From contig CACJIB010000005.1 of NCBI GenBank assembly GCA_902593405.1, positions 1 through 64,000 of the forward strand: a stretch of DNA of 64,000 bases, in the 5' to 3' direction. The translations under genes were made by a program, and so were the position numbers. The notes beneath the pieces were generated by a model. It was not told the origin of the DNA, made no database searches, and saw nothing but the letters and a program-made list of their open reading frames with translations. Below are positions 29,295 to 38,927 of this stretch, in pieces; the stretch's first letter is position 1, and each line of letters opens with the position of its first letter. The DNA is from an uncultured Pelagibacteraceae bacterium (lineage in GTDB: Bacteria; Pseudomonadota; Alphaproteobacteria; Pelagibacterales; Pelagibacteraceae).

Positions 29295-30194
29295 TTAAAT
29301 TGATATCCAGGACTCAGGCCAAAAATCTAAATTATTTGAAGAATTAATATTTTTAGGTCTAATGCATATTTTATTTTTATTATTAGATAACCAAGCACCC
29401 CACCAACTAAAAGTCGAAGGACCAACAATGAAATATTTACACTGTGTTAATAAATAAAAATCATTTAAAATTTTATCTTCTGGATTAATTACATATAGAA
29501 ATTCATTAGTTGGAAAATATTTTTCAAGACCTGTAAAATCATTGCTCCATAAAAGAAATTTAGGATTATGTACTTTAGATTTAATAAATTTAATTGATTG
29601 ATGAATATAATCTACAGTTTTAGTAACAAAATGTTGAGATTTACTAATTGAATATTGGTCAAATTTATTACTCATTCTTTCAGAGTATCGATTTTGTCTA
29701 ACACTTATCGAGACAACGTTATGCTTCCTAATAATATCTAGGTATTTATTATTACTCAAATCTTTTTTAAATGAAAATTCATTTAAAAGATCATTTCTAT
29801 AATCTAAGAAATATTTTTCTGATTCAAAGTTTCCATCAATATAAATTTTATTATTAAAATTATTTAATTTTATAGAACTAAATTTTGTTAATTTATTTTT
29901 ATCTTTTGGTTCAAATAAAAAAGATTTTTTTTTTTTTAAAAATTCACATTTAATTTTAATTTTTTTAATTAAATTCCTGTAACTATTAGAAAATATCCAA
30001 TCGGATGGAGCCATTTTAGATGATATATTAAAATTATTAAGCATAAATGATCTAATATTATTTTTATAGTATCCACTGTATGGGTCTAAACATAAGTTAA
30101 AATCAAATTTTTTTGAAATTGCGTAAGCATTTGCATACATAAACAATTGATTTCCTAATCCTTCAGAGATTTTTGCTATTATTATTCTGTCCAT
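29295..30194 (-). CDS. GT11-like (alpha-1,2-fucosyltransferase-like) glycosyltransferase
   Basis: EGLGNQLFMYANAYAISKK; CKYFIVGPSTFSWWGAWLSN. Confidence 0.82.
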   Translation of the reverse strand: MDRIIIAKISEGLGNQLFMYANAYAISKKFDFNLCLDPYSGYYKNNIRSFMLNNFNISSKMAPSDWIFSNSYRNLIKKIKIKCEFLKKKKSFLFEPKDKNKLTKFSSIKLNNFNNKIYIDGNFESEKYFLDYRNDLLNEFSFKKDLSNNKYLDIIRKHNVVSISVRQNRYSERMSNKFDQYSISKSQHFVTKTVDYIHQSIKFIKSKVHNPKFLLWSNDFTGLEKYFPTNEFLYVINPEDKILNDFYLLTQCKYFIVGPSTFSWWGAWLSNNKNKICIRPKNINSSNNLDFWPESWISI

Positions 30195-30198
30195 TAGA

Positions 30199-31047
30199 TT
30201 AAATTTTATAATAAATAAATTTAAGTTTATTAATTAAGTAATCTATAAACATTTCAAAATTCATCTTTGGATTATTTAATGGACCATTGTAAGAATTGTA
30301 ACCATCACCTTTTAAATAATATTTCCTAAAATACCTTGGGTTAAAACCATATTTAAGAGTGAAACTTTTAGTCCCATTATTCAATTTAATCATACCTTTT
30401 CGAGTTGTTACAGAACTAAAATGATATACCTTAAATTTTGAAATTGTTTTAAAAACCCTAACATTTTTGTTCCATAACTTCATACAAAAATCAGGATCTG
30501 AGCCATCTCCAGGATTAAATTCCTCACTAAATCCCCCTACACTTTTCCATAAATCTTTATGTATCAAATGTGGTGCCCAATGAGATCCTTGTAAATCCTT
30601 ACTCATGTCATTTTTACAAAATTCATCAAATTTTTTTTCATCAAAATTTTCAGGCGCTGATCCACAATCAAAATTTATGAGTCCACTATTAACCGATACG
30701 TTTGTACCAGTTAAATAAAATAAATTATCTGGAAATTTGTTAATTTCATTTTCTAAATATAAATCCCAATTTTTACAAAAAAACATATCATCATGAGCAT
30801 AAAGAATATAATTTGAATTAGCTAACTCAGCAGCTTTATTTAAAGAGCTGCATAAACCAATATTATTTTCACTGTATGTAAATAACAATCTATTCTCTTT
30901 TGCAAAATTCAGAGTGCCATCTGAACCGTCATTAATATGAAGTATTATTTGATGATCATAAAATGAGTTTTTTTTTAACGACGATAAAAAAAAATTAAGA
31001 TAATTGAGATTATTAAAAGTAGGGACTATTATAGAGATTTTCATCAA
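30199..31047 (-). CDS. GT2-family glycosyltransferase
   Basis: ISIIVPTFNNLNYLNFFLSSL; NDGSDGT; YAHDDMFF. Confidence 0.88.
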   Translation of the reverse strand: MMKISIIVPTFNNLNYLNFFLSSLKKNSFYDHQIILHINDGSDGTLNFAKENRLLFTYSENNIGLCSSLNKAAELANSNYILYAHDDMFFCKNWDLYLENEINKFPDNLFYLTGTNVSVNSGLINFDCGSAPENFDEKKFDEFCKNDMSKDLQGSHWAPHLIHKDLWKSVGGFSEEFNPGDGSDPDFCMKLWNKNVRVFKTISKFKVYHFSSVTTRKGMIKLNNGTKSFTLKYGFNPRYFRKYYLKGDGYNSYNGPLNNPKMNFEMFIDYLINKLKFIYYKI

Positions 31048-33149
31048 TAAAGATTAGCGTCCTTACCTAGAGATTTGTCTATAATATATTTTGTAGTCTT
31101 TAATTCATTAAATAATTTAAAATATTTTTTTCTTCCAGCTGATGCTATTTTCGATCTTAAATGATCATTTTTTTTATAAAAGTTAATTTTATTTGTTAAA
31201 TCATTTATGTTTTCGTACATTACTATTTCATTTTTATTAAACATATCATCTAGTTCAGTTTTTTTATCAACAAATGTTAGCAATCCATTACCCATTAGAG
31301 AGGCAATTCTATTACTTGAGTAATGTTTTGTTGGAAGTCCTCTGCTCAAATTTAATCCCATTTTTGAATTAATTAACGCTTTATAAAAATCGTTACCCCA
31401 TATTGGTTCTTTATTTTGAAAACCATAAAAATCATAATCAATATTTTCTAATTTCTTTATTAGATTGTTTAGAAAATGTATTCTTGAGTCATTTTTACCT
31501 TTTTTTAAAGTAGCTCTATTAACACCGTGGCTCATTGCATAAAACAGATCTTTAATTGGATTTTTTTTTGAAACATCAAAACACTCAATATTTTTATCAA
31601 CTGGAATAAATAAAAAATGTAAATTTTTTATATTAATTTTTTGTCTTTTTAAAACACTTGGGTGAGTTGTAACAAAATTATGATCTACAATTTCTGAATA
31701 TTTATTTATATTTTCTATATTTTTTTTCGAATAATTTAAACTTTTCATAACTGGATCTTCATTCCATTGGGAAATTATTAATTTCTCATTTAGATTTTTG
31801 AATTCTTTAATAGTATCAGTTGATATATTTTGCGTATGTCCAAAAAAAATTAAGTCAGGACTATAATTTTTTGACGTATTAACTAAATAATCTTGAAATT
31901 TGTCAATGTTTTTTGCTTGAAATATGTTTCTATTTTGTCTAATGAAATCGCGATCACTAATTTCCAGAACATCATGTCCGTTTCTAATGAAACCATTTGT
32001 AAATTTCTTCCCTAATGAAATATTATAAAGTCTATGAAAATTTTTTTGTCCAGTGTTATAAATGTTTATAATTCTTAATTTATTTCTTATATAATTAAGG
32101 CTAAAATTTTGAATTAAACTTTCTCTGATTCTATCAATAAATTCAGAATTATCTTTAACAAGATGTTTAATATTCTTAAAACCATTATTTTGTATTTTTT
32201 TTCTTAATTTTGGATTTAAAATTAATTTTTTAATTTCTTTATATAGTTCGTTTGAATTTAATTTTTTTAAAATAATACAGTGATCTGTAGTTTCGGGTAA
32301 ACCACCTCTATTAGATATAATAGTTGCACATGCCCTTGATGATGATTCTAGCGCAGTTCTACCGAAAGGCTCTTCCCACCTTGAAGGTACAACTGCAATT
32401 TCTGATTTATTTAAAAATTTTAAAACTTCATTATGTTTAAGAAAACCTAATTCTTTATGATTGTGGTGATTGATAACAGGTCTTTTTCTATCTTCATCTC
32501 CAATAGAATAAGCTTTCCATTCTTCATACTCATCTAGTACTTTAGTTATCGCATCTTTATAAATGTCATAACCTTTTGATGTGTTTAGCTTGCCGACAAA
32601 TGTAATTTTTTTATCTTTTTTATTTGGTTTGTTTATTTTATGAATGCTCGGGTAAACAATTTCGGTTTTGTCTGAAAGTTTTTTATCTAAATCTATAAAA
32701 AATCTATCTTGAACCCATTTACTTACAAATATTATTTTATCTAAACTTATAAGTAAATTTAACCTTTCATTTGATGTCTTTGATCCGTTCATTGATAATG
32801 GATCGTTGTGGAAATATAAAATAAATTTTGAATTAATTTCTTTTTTTAAATAATTAAAGATTAATGGTCTATTATGTATTTCTATAATATCAAAATTTTC
32901 ATTTTTAATTTTAGTTATTATATTTTTGCAATATTCTTTAGTTGTACTTGATAGTTTTGATTTAAGATTGTTTATATCAATATTTATATAATTTTTTGTT
33001 AAGTAATCTTTTGTATTTGTATTTCCAAATATGAAATTTGTATCTTGATGTTTTGAATATTTAAAAAAATCGCAAACCCATATTGCTGCTGCTTGAGCTT
33101 TAGATATAGTGTAATTTTCTTTATACGGAAGTATTGTTGCAATTTTCAT
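31044..33149 (-). CDS. Two-domain glycosyltransferase: N-terminal GT4-type, C-terminal CgeB/Glyco_trans_1_2-like
   Basis: N-half: FVGKLNTSKGYDIY, VPSRWEEPFGRTALESSSR; C-half: second Rossmann-like domain with NLSRGLPTKHYSSNRIASLMGNG. Confidence 0.82.
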   Translation of the reverse strand: MKIATILPYKENYTISKAQAAAIWVCDFFKYSKHQDTNFIFGNTNTKDYLTKNYINIDINNLKSKLSSTTKEYCKNIITKIKNENFDIIEIHNRPLIFNYLKKEINSKFILYFHNDPLSMNGSKTSNERLNLLISLDKIIFVSKWVQDRFFIDLDKKLSDKTEIVYPSIHKINKPNKKDKKITFVGKLNTSKGYDIYKDAITKVLDEYEEWKAYSIGDEDRKRPVINHHNHKELGFLKHNEVLKFLNKSEIAVVPSRWEEPFGRTALESSSRACATIISNRGGLPETTDHCIILKKLNSNELYKEIKKLILNPKLRKKIQNNGFKNIKHLVKDNSEFIDRIRESLIQNFSLNYIRNKLRIINIYNTGQKNFHRLYNISLGKKFTNGFIRNGHDVLEISDRDFIRQNRNIFQAKNIDKFQDYLVNTSKNYSPDLIFFGHTQNISTDTIKEFKNLNEKLIISQWNEDPVMKSLNYSKKNIENINKYSEIVDHNFVTTHPSVLKRQKINIKNLHFLFIPVDKNIECFDVSKKNPIKDLFYAMSHGVNRATLKKGKNDSRIHFLNNLIKKLENIDYDFYGFQNKEPIWGNDFYKALINSKMGLNLSRGLPTKHYSSNRIASLMGNGLLTFVDKKTELDDMFNKNEIVMYENINDLTNKINFYKKNDHLRSKIASAGRKKYFKLFNELKTTKYIIDKSLGKDANLY

Positions 33150-33406
33150 ATACTACTATTTAGTCTTTTTAATATGGATGATCTTTTTTTTCTATCTTTT
33201 TTAAGCGAATATTCAAATGATAGGGCTTCAGATTTAGATAAAAACCTTTTTTTATAAATTATTTTCCATTTATAACCTCGTGTAGCCTTTGCTCCTTTGG
33301 AGGAATTGTGCTTATTTAATCTTAAATTTACATTTGTTGAATAACCAACATATGTTTTGTTTAAATATCCGTTTAAAGTTTTAAGAATATATACATAATG
33401 GTACAT
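33146..33406 (-). CDS. GIY-YIG nuclease-family protein
   Basis: YHYVYILKTLNGYLNKTYVGYSTNVNLRLNKHN. Confidence 0.88.
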   Translation of the reverse strand: MYHYVYILKTLNGYLNKTYVGYSTNVNLRLNKHNSSKGAKATRGYKWKIIYKKRFLSKSEALSFEYSLKKDRKKRSSILKRLNSSI

Positions 33407-33411
33407 TTTTT

Positions 33412-33486
33412 TGGCGGTCCCTAGGGGAATCGAACCCCTCTTTCGAGGATGAAAACCACGTGTCCTAACCGATAGACGAAGGGACC
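33412..33486 (-). tRNA. tRNA-Glu (anticodon TTC)
   Basis: Cloverleaf GGTCCCT..TTTTCAT..GGGGTTCGATTCCCC..AGGGACCGCCA; encoded CCA. Confidence 0.93.
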
Positions 33487-33532
33487 GAATTGCTGCTTTT
33501 TATTGTAAAATCAATAATTAATCAAGCTTTCA

Positions 33533-34474
33533 TTATATTTTTTGTTTCTGTTTTATGATCTTTTTTAGTCCAGATGATTTATGTGTCACTAAAGTCTCTG
33601 AAATAAATTCATTACCTTGAATTTCTATACCTGAAACTAGGTCACCAGAAGTAATGCCAGTTGCACAAAAAATAGAATCGCCAGAAACTATTTCACTTAA
33701 TTCATATTTTTTTTTTAAATCATTTATACCCATTTTTTTTGCTCTAGATTTATCTTCATCAGTTTTAAATAAAAATCTTCCTTGAAAGCTACAACCAAAA
33801 GAATCTAAAGCTGAAGCAGCTAATACACCTTCTGGCCCGCCTCCAATACCCAAAAATATATCAACATTGTGCCTATTATCTGTAACTAATAAAGCTCCAG
33901 AAACATCACCATCTGAAATTAATTTTAGCTTAACTTTTAATTGTTTTAGCTCATCAATTATTTTAGTATGTCTTGGCCTATCAAGTATACATGCGGTGAT
34001 GTCTTCAGGATTTTTATTTAAATAGTCACTTAAATTACTAATATTTTTTTTGACTGAATAATCTAAATCAATAATATTTTTTTCTTTTACTCTTGTTGAA
34101 ATTTTCTCCATATACGTTTCGGGTGCATTTAATAAATTATTTTTTTCTGAAATAGCAATTACTGATAGTGCCCCAGGGAGGTTGTTTGCAGCAAAATTTG
34201 TACCTTCTAAAGGATCAACAGCTATATCTAGTTCAGGTCCTTTTTGATTGCCAACATTTTCACCAATATATAGCATTGGTGCCTCATCTAATTCGCCCTC
34301 ACCTATAACAATTTCTCCCTGAATATTCATTTTATTTAACTCTGATCTCATTGAGTCTACTGCAGCTTTATCAGCTGCAATTTTATCTTTTTTTCCAACT
34401 AAATATGAAGATGATAAAGCTGCTTTTGAGGTAACTTTAATAAATTGATCAACAAAATTTTTATCAATTGCCAT
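33533..34474 (-). CDS. glpX: class II fructose-1,6-bisphosphatase
   Basis: VIGEGELDEAPMLYIGE; DIAVDPLEGTNF; LGIGGGPEGVLAASAL. Confidence 0.95.
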   Translation of the reverse strand: MAIDKNFVDQFIKVTSKAALSSSYLVGKKDKIAADKAAVDSMRSELNKMNIQGEIVIGEGELDEAPMLYIGENVGNQKGPELDIAVDPLEGTNFAANNLPGALSVIAISEKNNLLNAPETYMEKISTRVKEKNIIDLDYSVKKNISNLSDYLNKNPEDITACILDRPRHTKIIDELKQLKVKLKLISDGDVSGALLVTDNRHNVDIFLGIGGGPEGVLAASALDSFGCSFQGRFLFKTDEDKSRAKKMGINDLKKKYELSEIVSGDSIFCATGITSGDLVSGIEIQGNEFISETLVTHKSSGLKKIIKQKQKI

Positions 34475-35466
34475 TAAATTTTTTCATCAACTAAATCTTC
34501 TTGATTTATTTTAGACTCAAATTCTCTTAAACGTTTATAAACACTAGCAAGTTCTATAATAGTAGGCCAAGCTTTTAATAAATATTGCATAGATCCTTCA
34601 ACTCTTCCAAAAGCTCTTATAATTTGCTGCATAACACCTAAAGTTACAACACCCGCAACTATAGCTGGAGCTAAAAAAACATATGCAGATAAAACATTAG
34701 CTTGTAAATAAGCAATTCGCCCAATATTAAAATATAAATATCTCAAATAACTTAAAAAATGAATTTTACGAACATCATCAAATAATTCATCTATTGTTTT
34801 TGGTCTTACATTGCCATCATCCTCTGCAATAACTAAAATTTTTCTATATGCAGCTTCTTGTTTTTGTAAATCATATTCGATTCCAACTAGTCTTAATATT
34901 AAGCCCAACACAATTAAGAAAACAGTTCCCCCAATAGTCCAAATCAATGCCCCCACTATTAGTCCATATTCCCATTCTCCAAAAAAGAAAATTGGGATTC
35001 CGACACTTAAACCAAATAATATGGGAATAAATTGTATCAAAATCATTATAGACTCTATTAAACTTGTGCCTAATCCCTCCATTATTCTTGTAAATTTAAT
35101 TGTATCTTCTTGAACCCTTTGCGATGCGCCCTCAATTTTACGTGCTTTGTCATATACAGAGTGATACCACTCAACCATCGATGTTCTCCATCTAAATAAA
35201 TAATGAGCTGTAAAGAAACTAATAGCTACATAAACAGCAATATACATTGCCGCCAAGGTAATAAATGAAAATAGGCTTGCAAAATATTCTTCAATAGAAA
35301 CTGCATTTGGTTCTGCAAGAGCCTTCTGAATCATGTCATAAAAGACACCAAACCACTCATTTATTTTGACATCTATTTCAACTTGAACCCAAAGTGATGA
35401 AAGAATAATAAAGGAACCTATCCAAGACCAATAAAACCAACTCCTTTCTGTGAAAAATCTAAACAT
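34474..35466 (-). CDS. SbmA/BacA-like peptide transporter family protein
   Basis: FYDMIQKAL, FRWRTSMVEWYHSVYDKARKIEGASQRVQEDTIKFTRIMEGLG. Confidence 0.82.
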   Translation of the reverse strand: MFRFFTERSWFYWSWIGSFIILSSLWVQVEIDVKINEWFGVFYDMIQKALAEPNAVSIEEYFASLFSFITLAAMYIAVYVAISFFTAHYLFRWRTSMVEWYHSVYDKARKIEGASQRVQEDTIKFTRIMEGLGTSLIESIMILIQFIPILFGLSVGIPIFFFGEWEYGLIVGALIWTIGGTVFLIVLGLILRLVGIEYDLQKQEAAYRKILVIAEDDGNVRPKTIDELFDDVRKIHFLSYLRYLYFNIGRIAYLQANVLSAYVFLAPAIVAGVVTLGVMQQIIRAFGRVEGSMQYLLKAWPTIIELASVYKRLREFESKINQEDLVDEKI

Positions 35467-35469
35467 TTT

Positions 35470-35751
35470 TTATTTAAGAAAATTATCAGCGTAGGATTTT
35501 TTTACAGTTTTCCTTTTTCTTGGTTCAATTAATTCAAAATCAATTTTCTTTTTTTTTGCATAATTAATCGCAAGCTCTTTAGAAGAAAACTCTAACTTTA
35601 GCTCTGTATAAGTATCAGAAGAACTTTCCCAACCCATCAAAGGATTTTTTGTAGGATCTTCAGTTTTATACTCCAATATCCATTTATTGGTTTTAGCCAA
35701 ACCCGATTGCATTGGATTTTTATTAGGAATATAAATAATAGCTTTTTTCAT
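35470..35751 (-). CDS. NDUFS4-like complex I accessory subunit family protein
   Basis: MQSGLAKTNKWILEYKTEDPTKNPLMGWESSSDTYTELKLEFSSKELAINYAKK. Confidence 0.85.
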   Translation of the reverse strand: MKKAIIYIPNKNPMQSGLAKTNKWILEYKTEDPTKNPLMGWESSSDTYTELKLEFSSKELAINYAKKKKIDFELIEPRKRKTVKKSYADNFLK

Positions 35752-35757
35752 AACAGA

Positions 35758-35834
<77 letters not shown>

Positions 35835-35928
35835 ATCCGAGTACTAATACAGCAGTTATTGATAATTTCAATGTATAAAGACACCAAAATTAAAAGAAAT
35901 TTGACTAAAATCTGGTATATAACGAAGC

Positions 35929-36426
35929 ATGATAATTACTTGTCCAAATTGTAACAAGCAATTCAAAATTGATAATTCTTTAATACCGAATGAAGGTAGG
36001 GATTTGCAATGTGGATCATGTAATCATGTTTGGTTTTATAATATTCAAGAAAAAAATAATGAAGTACTAGAGTTAAAACAGGAAATTATCAGTGAAGACA
36101 TTGAAACAAAAGCTGAAAATAAAGAGGATAAAATAGAAGAGAAAGAACAACAAGAAGAAATAGTTAAAACTGAAATAAATAATAAAAACAAAGAAAAAAA
36201 TTCAGAAAAACAAAAAAATACAACTGCACTTAAAAAAACAGAAAATAAGGGAAGTAAGTTTTTTTCTTATTTAATAGTACTTATTATATCTTTTGTAGCA
36301 TTAATTATCTTTCTAGATACTCTAAAAACTCCACTAATTAATATTTTTCCAGGATTAGAAATTATACTATTTAACCTTTTTGAAACATTGCAAGATATAA
36401 AACTATTTATTATAGACCTAATTTAA
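35929..36426 (+). CDS. MJ0042-type zinc-ribbon protein with one C-terminal TM region
   Basis: MIITCPNCNKQFKIDNSLIPNEGRDLQCGSCNHVW. Confidence 0.8.
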   Translation: MIITCPNCNKQFKIDNSLIPNEGRDLQCGSCNHVWFYNIQEKNNEVLELKQEIISEDIETKAENKEDKIEEKEQQEEIVKTEINNKNKEKNSEKQKNTTALKKTENKGSKFFSYLIVLIISFVALIIFLDTLKTPLINIFPGLEIILFNLFETLQDIKLFIIDLI

Positions 36427-36432
36427 TTTTTT

Positions 36433-37614
36433 ATGATTAATTATATATCTAAGCCTTTTAGATGGTTTTTTAAATTAGAAGCTGCAAGTGGACTTGTATT
36501 GTTGTTTGCTGCAATAATTGCATTATTTATAAGCAATTCTGGGCTAGCAGATTTATATTTTGCTACTTTAAATAAGTATTTATTCATAGGTATTAATAAT
36601 TTTGGATTAAAATTATCAGTATTGCATTGGATCAATGATGCCTTGATGGCAATCTTTTTTTTCTTTGTTACTTTGGAAATTAAAAGAGAATTTTTACAAG
36701 GTGAACTTTCTAATATTAAACAAGCTTTATTACCAATAATAGCTGCAGTAGGTGGTATGTTGGTTCCTGCACTGTTTTATGTTTTTATAAATTTAGGTGA
36801 TAGTGAAACTTTAAATGGATGGGCAATTCCATCAGCTACAGACATTGCTTTTTCTTTAGGAGTTTTATCTTTATTAGGTAAAAGAGTTCCTTTATCATTA
36901 AAAGTATTTTTAACCGCTTTAGCTATAATTGATGATTTAGGAGCAATAGTAATTATAGCCCTATTCTACTCCGGAGATTTGAGCATTAAGTATTTAACTT
37001 TAATGTTATTAGCGTTTATTGTTTTGTTATTAATTAACAAATTTAACATTAAAAAGTTTCTACCTTACTTGGTTGTAGGACTTTTTCTTTGGGATTTTAC
37101 ACATAACTCAGGAATACACGCAACGATTGCTGGAGTTTTGTTAGCTATGACAATTCCTCATAGAAAAAAAGAAAAAGATTTTTCTTTATTAATAAAAATT
37201 GAACACGCAATTAGTCCATATGTTGCTTTTGGAATAATGCCTTTATTTGCATTTGCAAATGCTGGAGTATCTCTTGAAGGTTTATCGTTCGCTTCATTAC
37301 TTGATAAGGTTCCCCTTGGAATCGTATTAGGACTATTCCTTGGTAAACAACTAGGTGTTTTTGTGTTTTCTTATGTCTCAATAAAATTGAAAATAGCTCA
37401 AATGCCAAACGATACAAGTTGGTACAATTTTTATGGTGTAGGAGTTCTTACTGGAATTGGTTTTACAATGAGTTTATTTGTTGGAAACTTAGCTTTTGTT
37501 GAAAACATGCAATATATGGATGGTGTAAAAATTGGGGTATTAACTGGATCGTTGTTGTCAACTTTATTTGGTTATTTTTTAATATTACTTACACCAAATA
37601 AACCTAATAAATGA
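36433..37614 (+). CDS. nhaA: Na+/H+ antiporter NhaA
   Basis: WAIPSATDIAFSLGVLSLLG; AIIDDLGAIVIIALFYS; GVLTGIGFTMSLFV. Confidence 0.96.
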   Translation: MINYISKPFRWFFKLEAASGLVLLFAAIIALFISNSGLADLYFATLNKYLFIGINNFGLKLSVLHWINDALMAIFFFFVTLEIKREFLQGELSNIKQALLPIIAAVGGMLVPALFYVFINLGDSETLNGWAIPSATDIAFSLGVLSLLGKRVPLSLKVFLTALAIIDDLGAIVIIALFYSGDLSIKYLTLMLLAFIVLLLINKFNIKKFLPYLVVGLFLWDFTHNSGIHATIAGVLLAMTIPHRKKEKDFSLLIKIEHAISPYVAFGIMPLFAFANAGVSLEGLSFASLLDKVPLGIVLGLFLGKQLGVFVFSYVSIKLKIAQMPNDTSWYNFYGVGVLTGIGFTMSLFVGNLAFVENMQYMDGVKIGVLTGSLLSTLFGYFLILLTPNKPNK

Positions 37615-38153
37615 GAAAAATAATATTTTTATTTTCTATAATTATGTTTTTTTTTAAAACTTCAGCAACTGCTAACTACGAAAAAAAAATTTATGATTTT
37701 AGTATTGAAAGTATAACTGGCGAGACAATTAATTTTAAAGATTACAAAAATAAAGTTATTTTAGTTGTAAATACTGCAAGTTATTGTGGATTTACAAAAC
37801 AATATGAGGAATTACAAGAATTATGGGATTTATATAAAGAAAAAGGTTTAATTGTTCTTGGTGTTCCATCCAATTCGTTTAATCAAGAAAAAAATAATAA
37901 TGCTGATATAAAAGAATTTTGTGAAGTAAATTTTAATATTAACTTTCCTCTGACAACATTAACTGAAGTTAAAGGTAAAGATGCGCATGAACTTTTTAAA
38001 TGGGCAAAAGAAAATCATGGTAAATCAGCAGAACCAAAATGGAATTTTCATAAAATCTTAATTAATAAAGAAGGCAAAGTTCAAGATACATTCGCATCAT
38101 TTACAAAACCAACTTCAAAAAAAATAATTAAAGCTATAGAAAATATTTTATAA
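37611..38153 (+). CDS. glutathione peroxidase (Cys-type), signal peptide
   Basis: VNTASYCGFTKQYEELQELW; WNFHKILINKEGKV. Confidence 0.92.
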   Translation: MRKIIFLFSIIMFFFKTSATANYEKKIYDFSIESITGETINFKDYKNKVILVVNTASYCGFTKQYEELQELWDLYKEKGLIVLGVPSNSFNQEKNNNADIKEFCEVNFNINFPLTTLTEVKGKDAHELFKWAKENHGKSAEPKWNFHKILINKEGKVQDTFASFTKPTSKKIIKAIENIL

Positions 38154-38927
38154 GTTTATTGTTAATCCATCATGTGCTGGAATAATATTTTTAGGCATCA
38201 TTTTTTTAAGCACTTTATAATCTAATATTGGTGATAAATTAGTAAGAATAGCTTTTTTTGGTTTGAATTTTTTAATAACAGAAAGTGAAGTTTCTAAATT
38301 AAAATGTGATGGATGATAATTGTACCATAAGCAATCAATAATTAAATATTGAAGATTTTTGAAATATTTATGATCTTTGTTATAAATTTTACTTACATCA
38401 CTTATATAAGCTAATTTTTTATTAATAATAAAGCAATTTGATTTTACTTTACCATGTTCTACCATAATTGATTTAATAGTAATTTTTGTATTGTTATTTT
38501 TTGTAAATATTTTTTTTGGCAGTTTATTAAGTTTAAGAGTTGCTGGATATTCTTTTGAATAACTTTTAAAAATATAAGAAAATGTAGTATTGAGATATTT
38601 GGAGGTAAATTTATCAGCGTAAACATCAAGTTGTTTTTTGCTATTTATATAAAAAGATCTCAAATCATTTATTCCATGAGTTTGATCACCATGCATATGA
38701 GAATATAATACTTTATGAATTTTTTTTATTTTATGTCTTAAAAGCTGCTGACGTAGGTCAGGAGACGTATCTATAAGAATATTTTCATCTGTGGTTTTAA
38801 TTAATGCTGAACATCTTGTTCTATAATTTTTTTTATTATTAGGATCACAATTTCCAAAGAAACCATCTGGTCTTGGTACACCCATTGAACTACCACAGCC
38901 TAAAATAATAAATTTCATTAATTTCAA
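38148..38927 (-). CDS. MBL-fold metallohydrolase (PhnP-like)
   Basis: LGCGSSMGVPRPDG; YSHMHGDQTHGI. Confidence 0.87.
   Translation of the reverse strand: MKLMKFIILGCGSSMGVPRPDGFFGNCDPNNKKNYRTRCSALIKTTDENILIDTSPDLRQQLLRHKIKKIHKVLYSHMHGDQTHGINDLRSFYINSKKQLDVYADKFTSKYLNTTFSYIFKSYSKEYPATLKLNKLPKKIFTKNNNTKITIKSIMVEHGKVKSNCFIINKKLAYISDVSKIYNKDHKYFKNLQYLIIDCLWYNYHPSHFNLETSLSVIKKFKPKKAILTNLSPILDYKVLKKMMPKNIIPAHDGLTINL

Noticed and set aside
34811-35113. 100-aa plus-strand ORF inside the SbmA/BacA-like gene
   Set aside because: Antisense to a well-supported CDS; no independent evidence.
36103-36240. Glu/Lys-rich repeat-like stretch in the zinc-ribbon gene
   Set aside because: Low-complexity linker between the zinc ribbon and TM segment; no periodic repeat.
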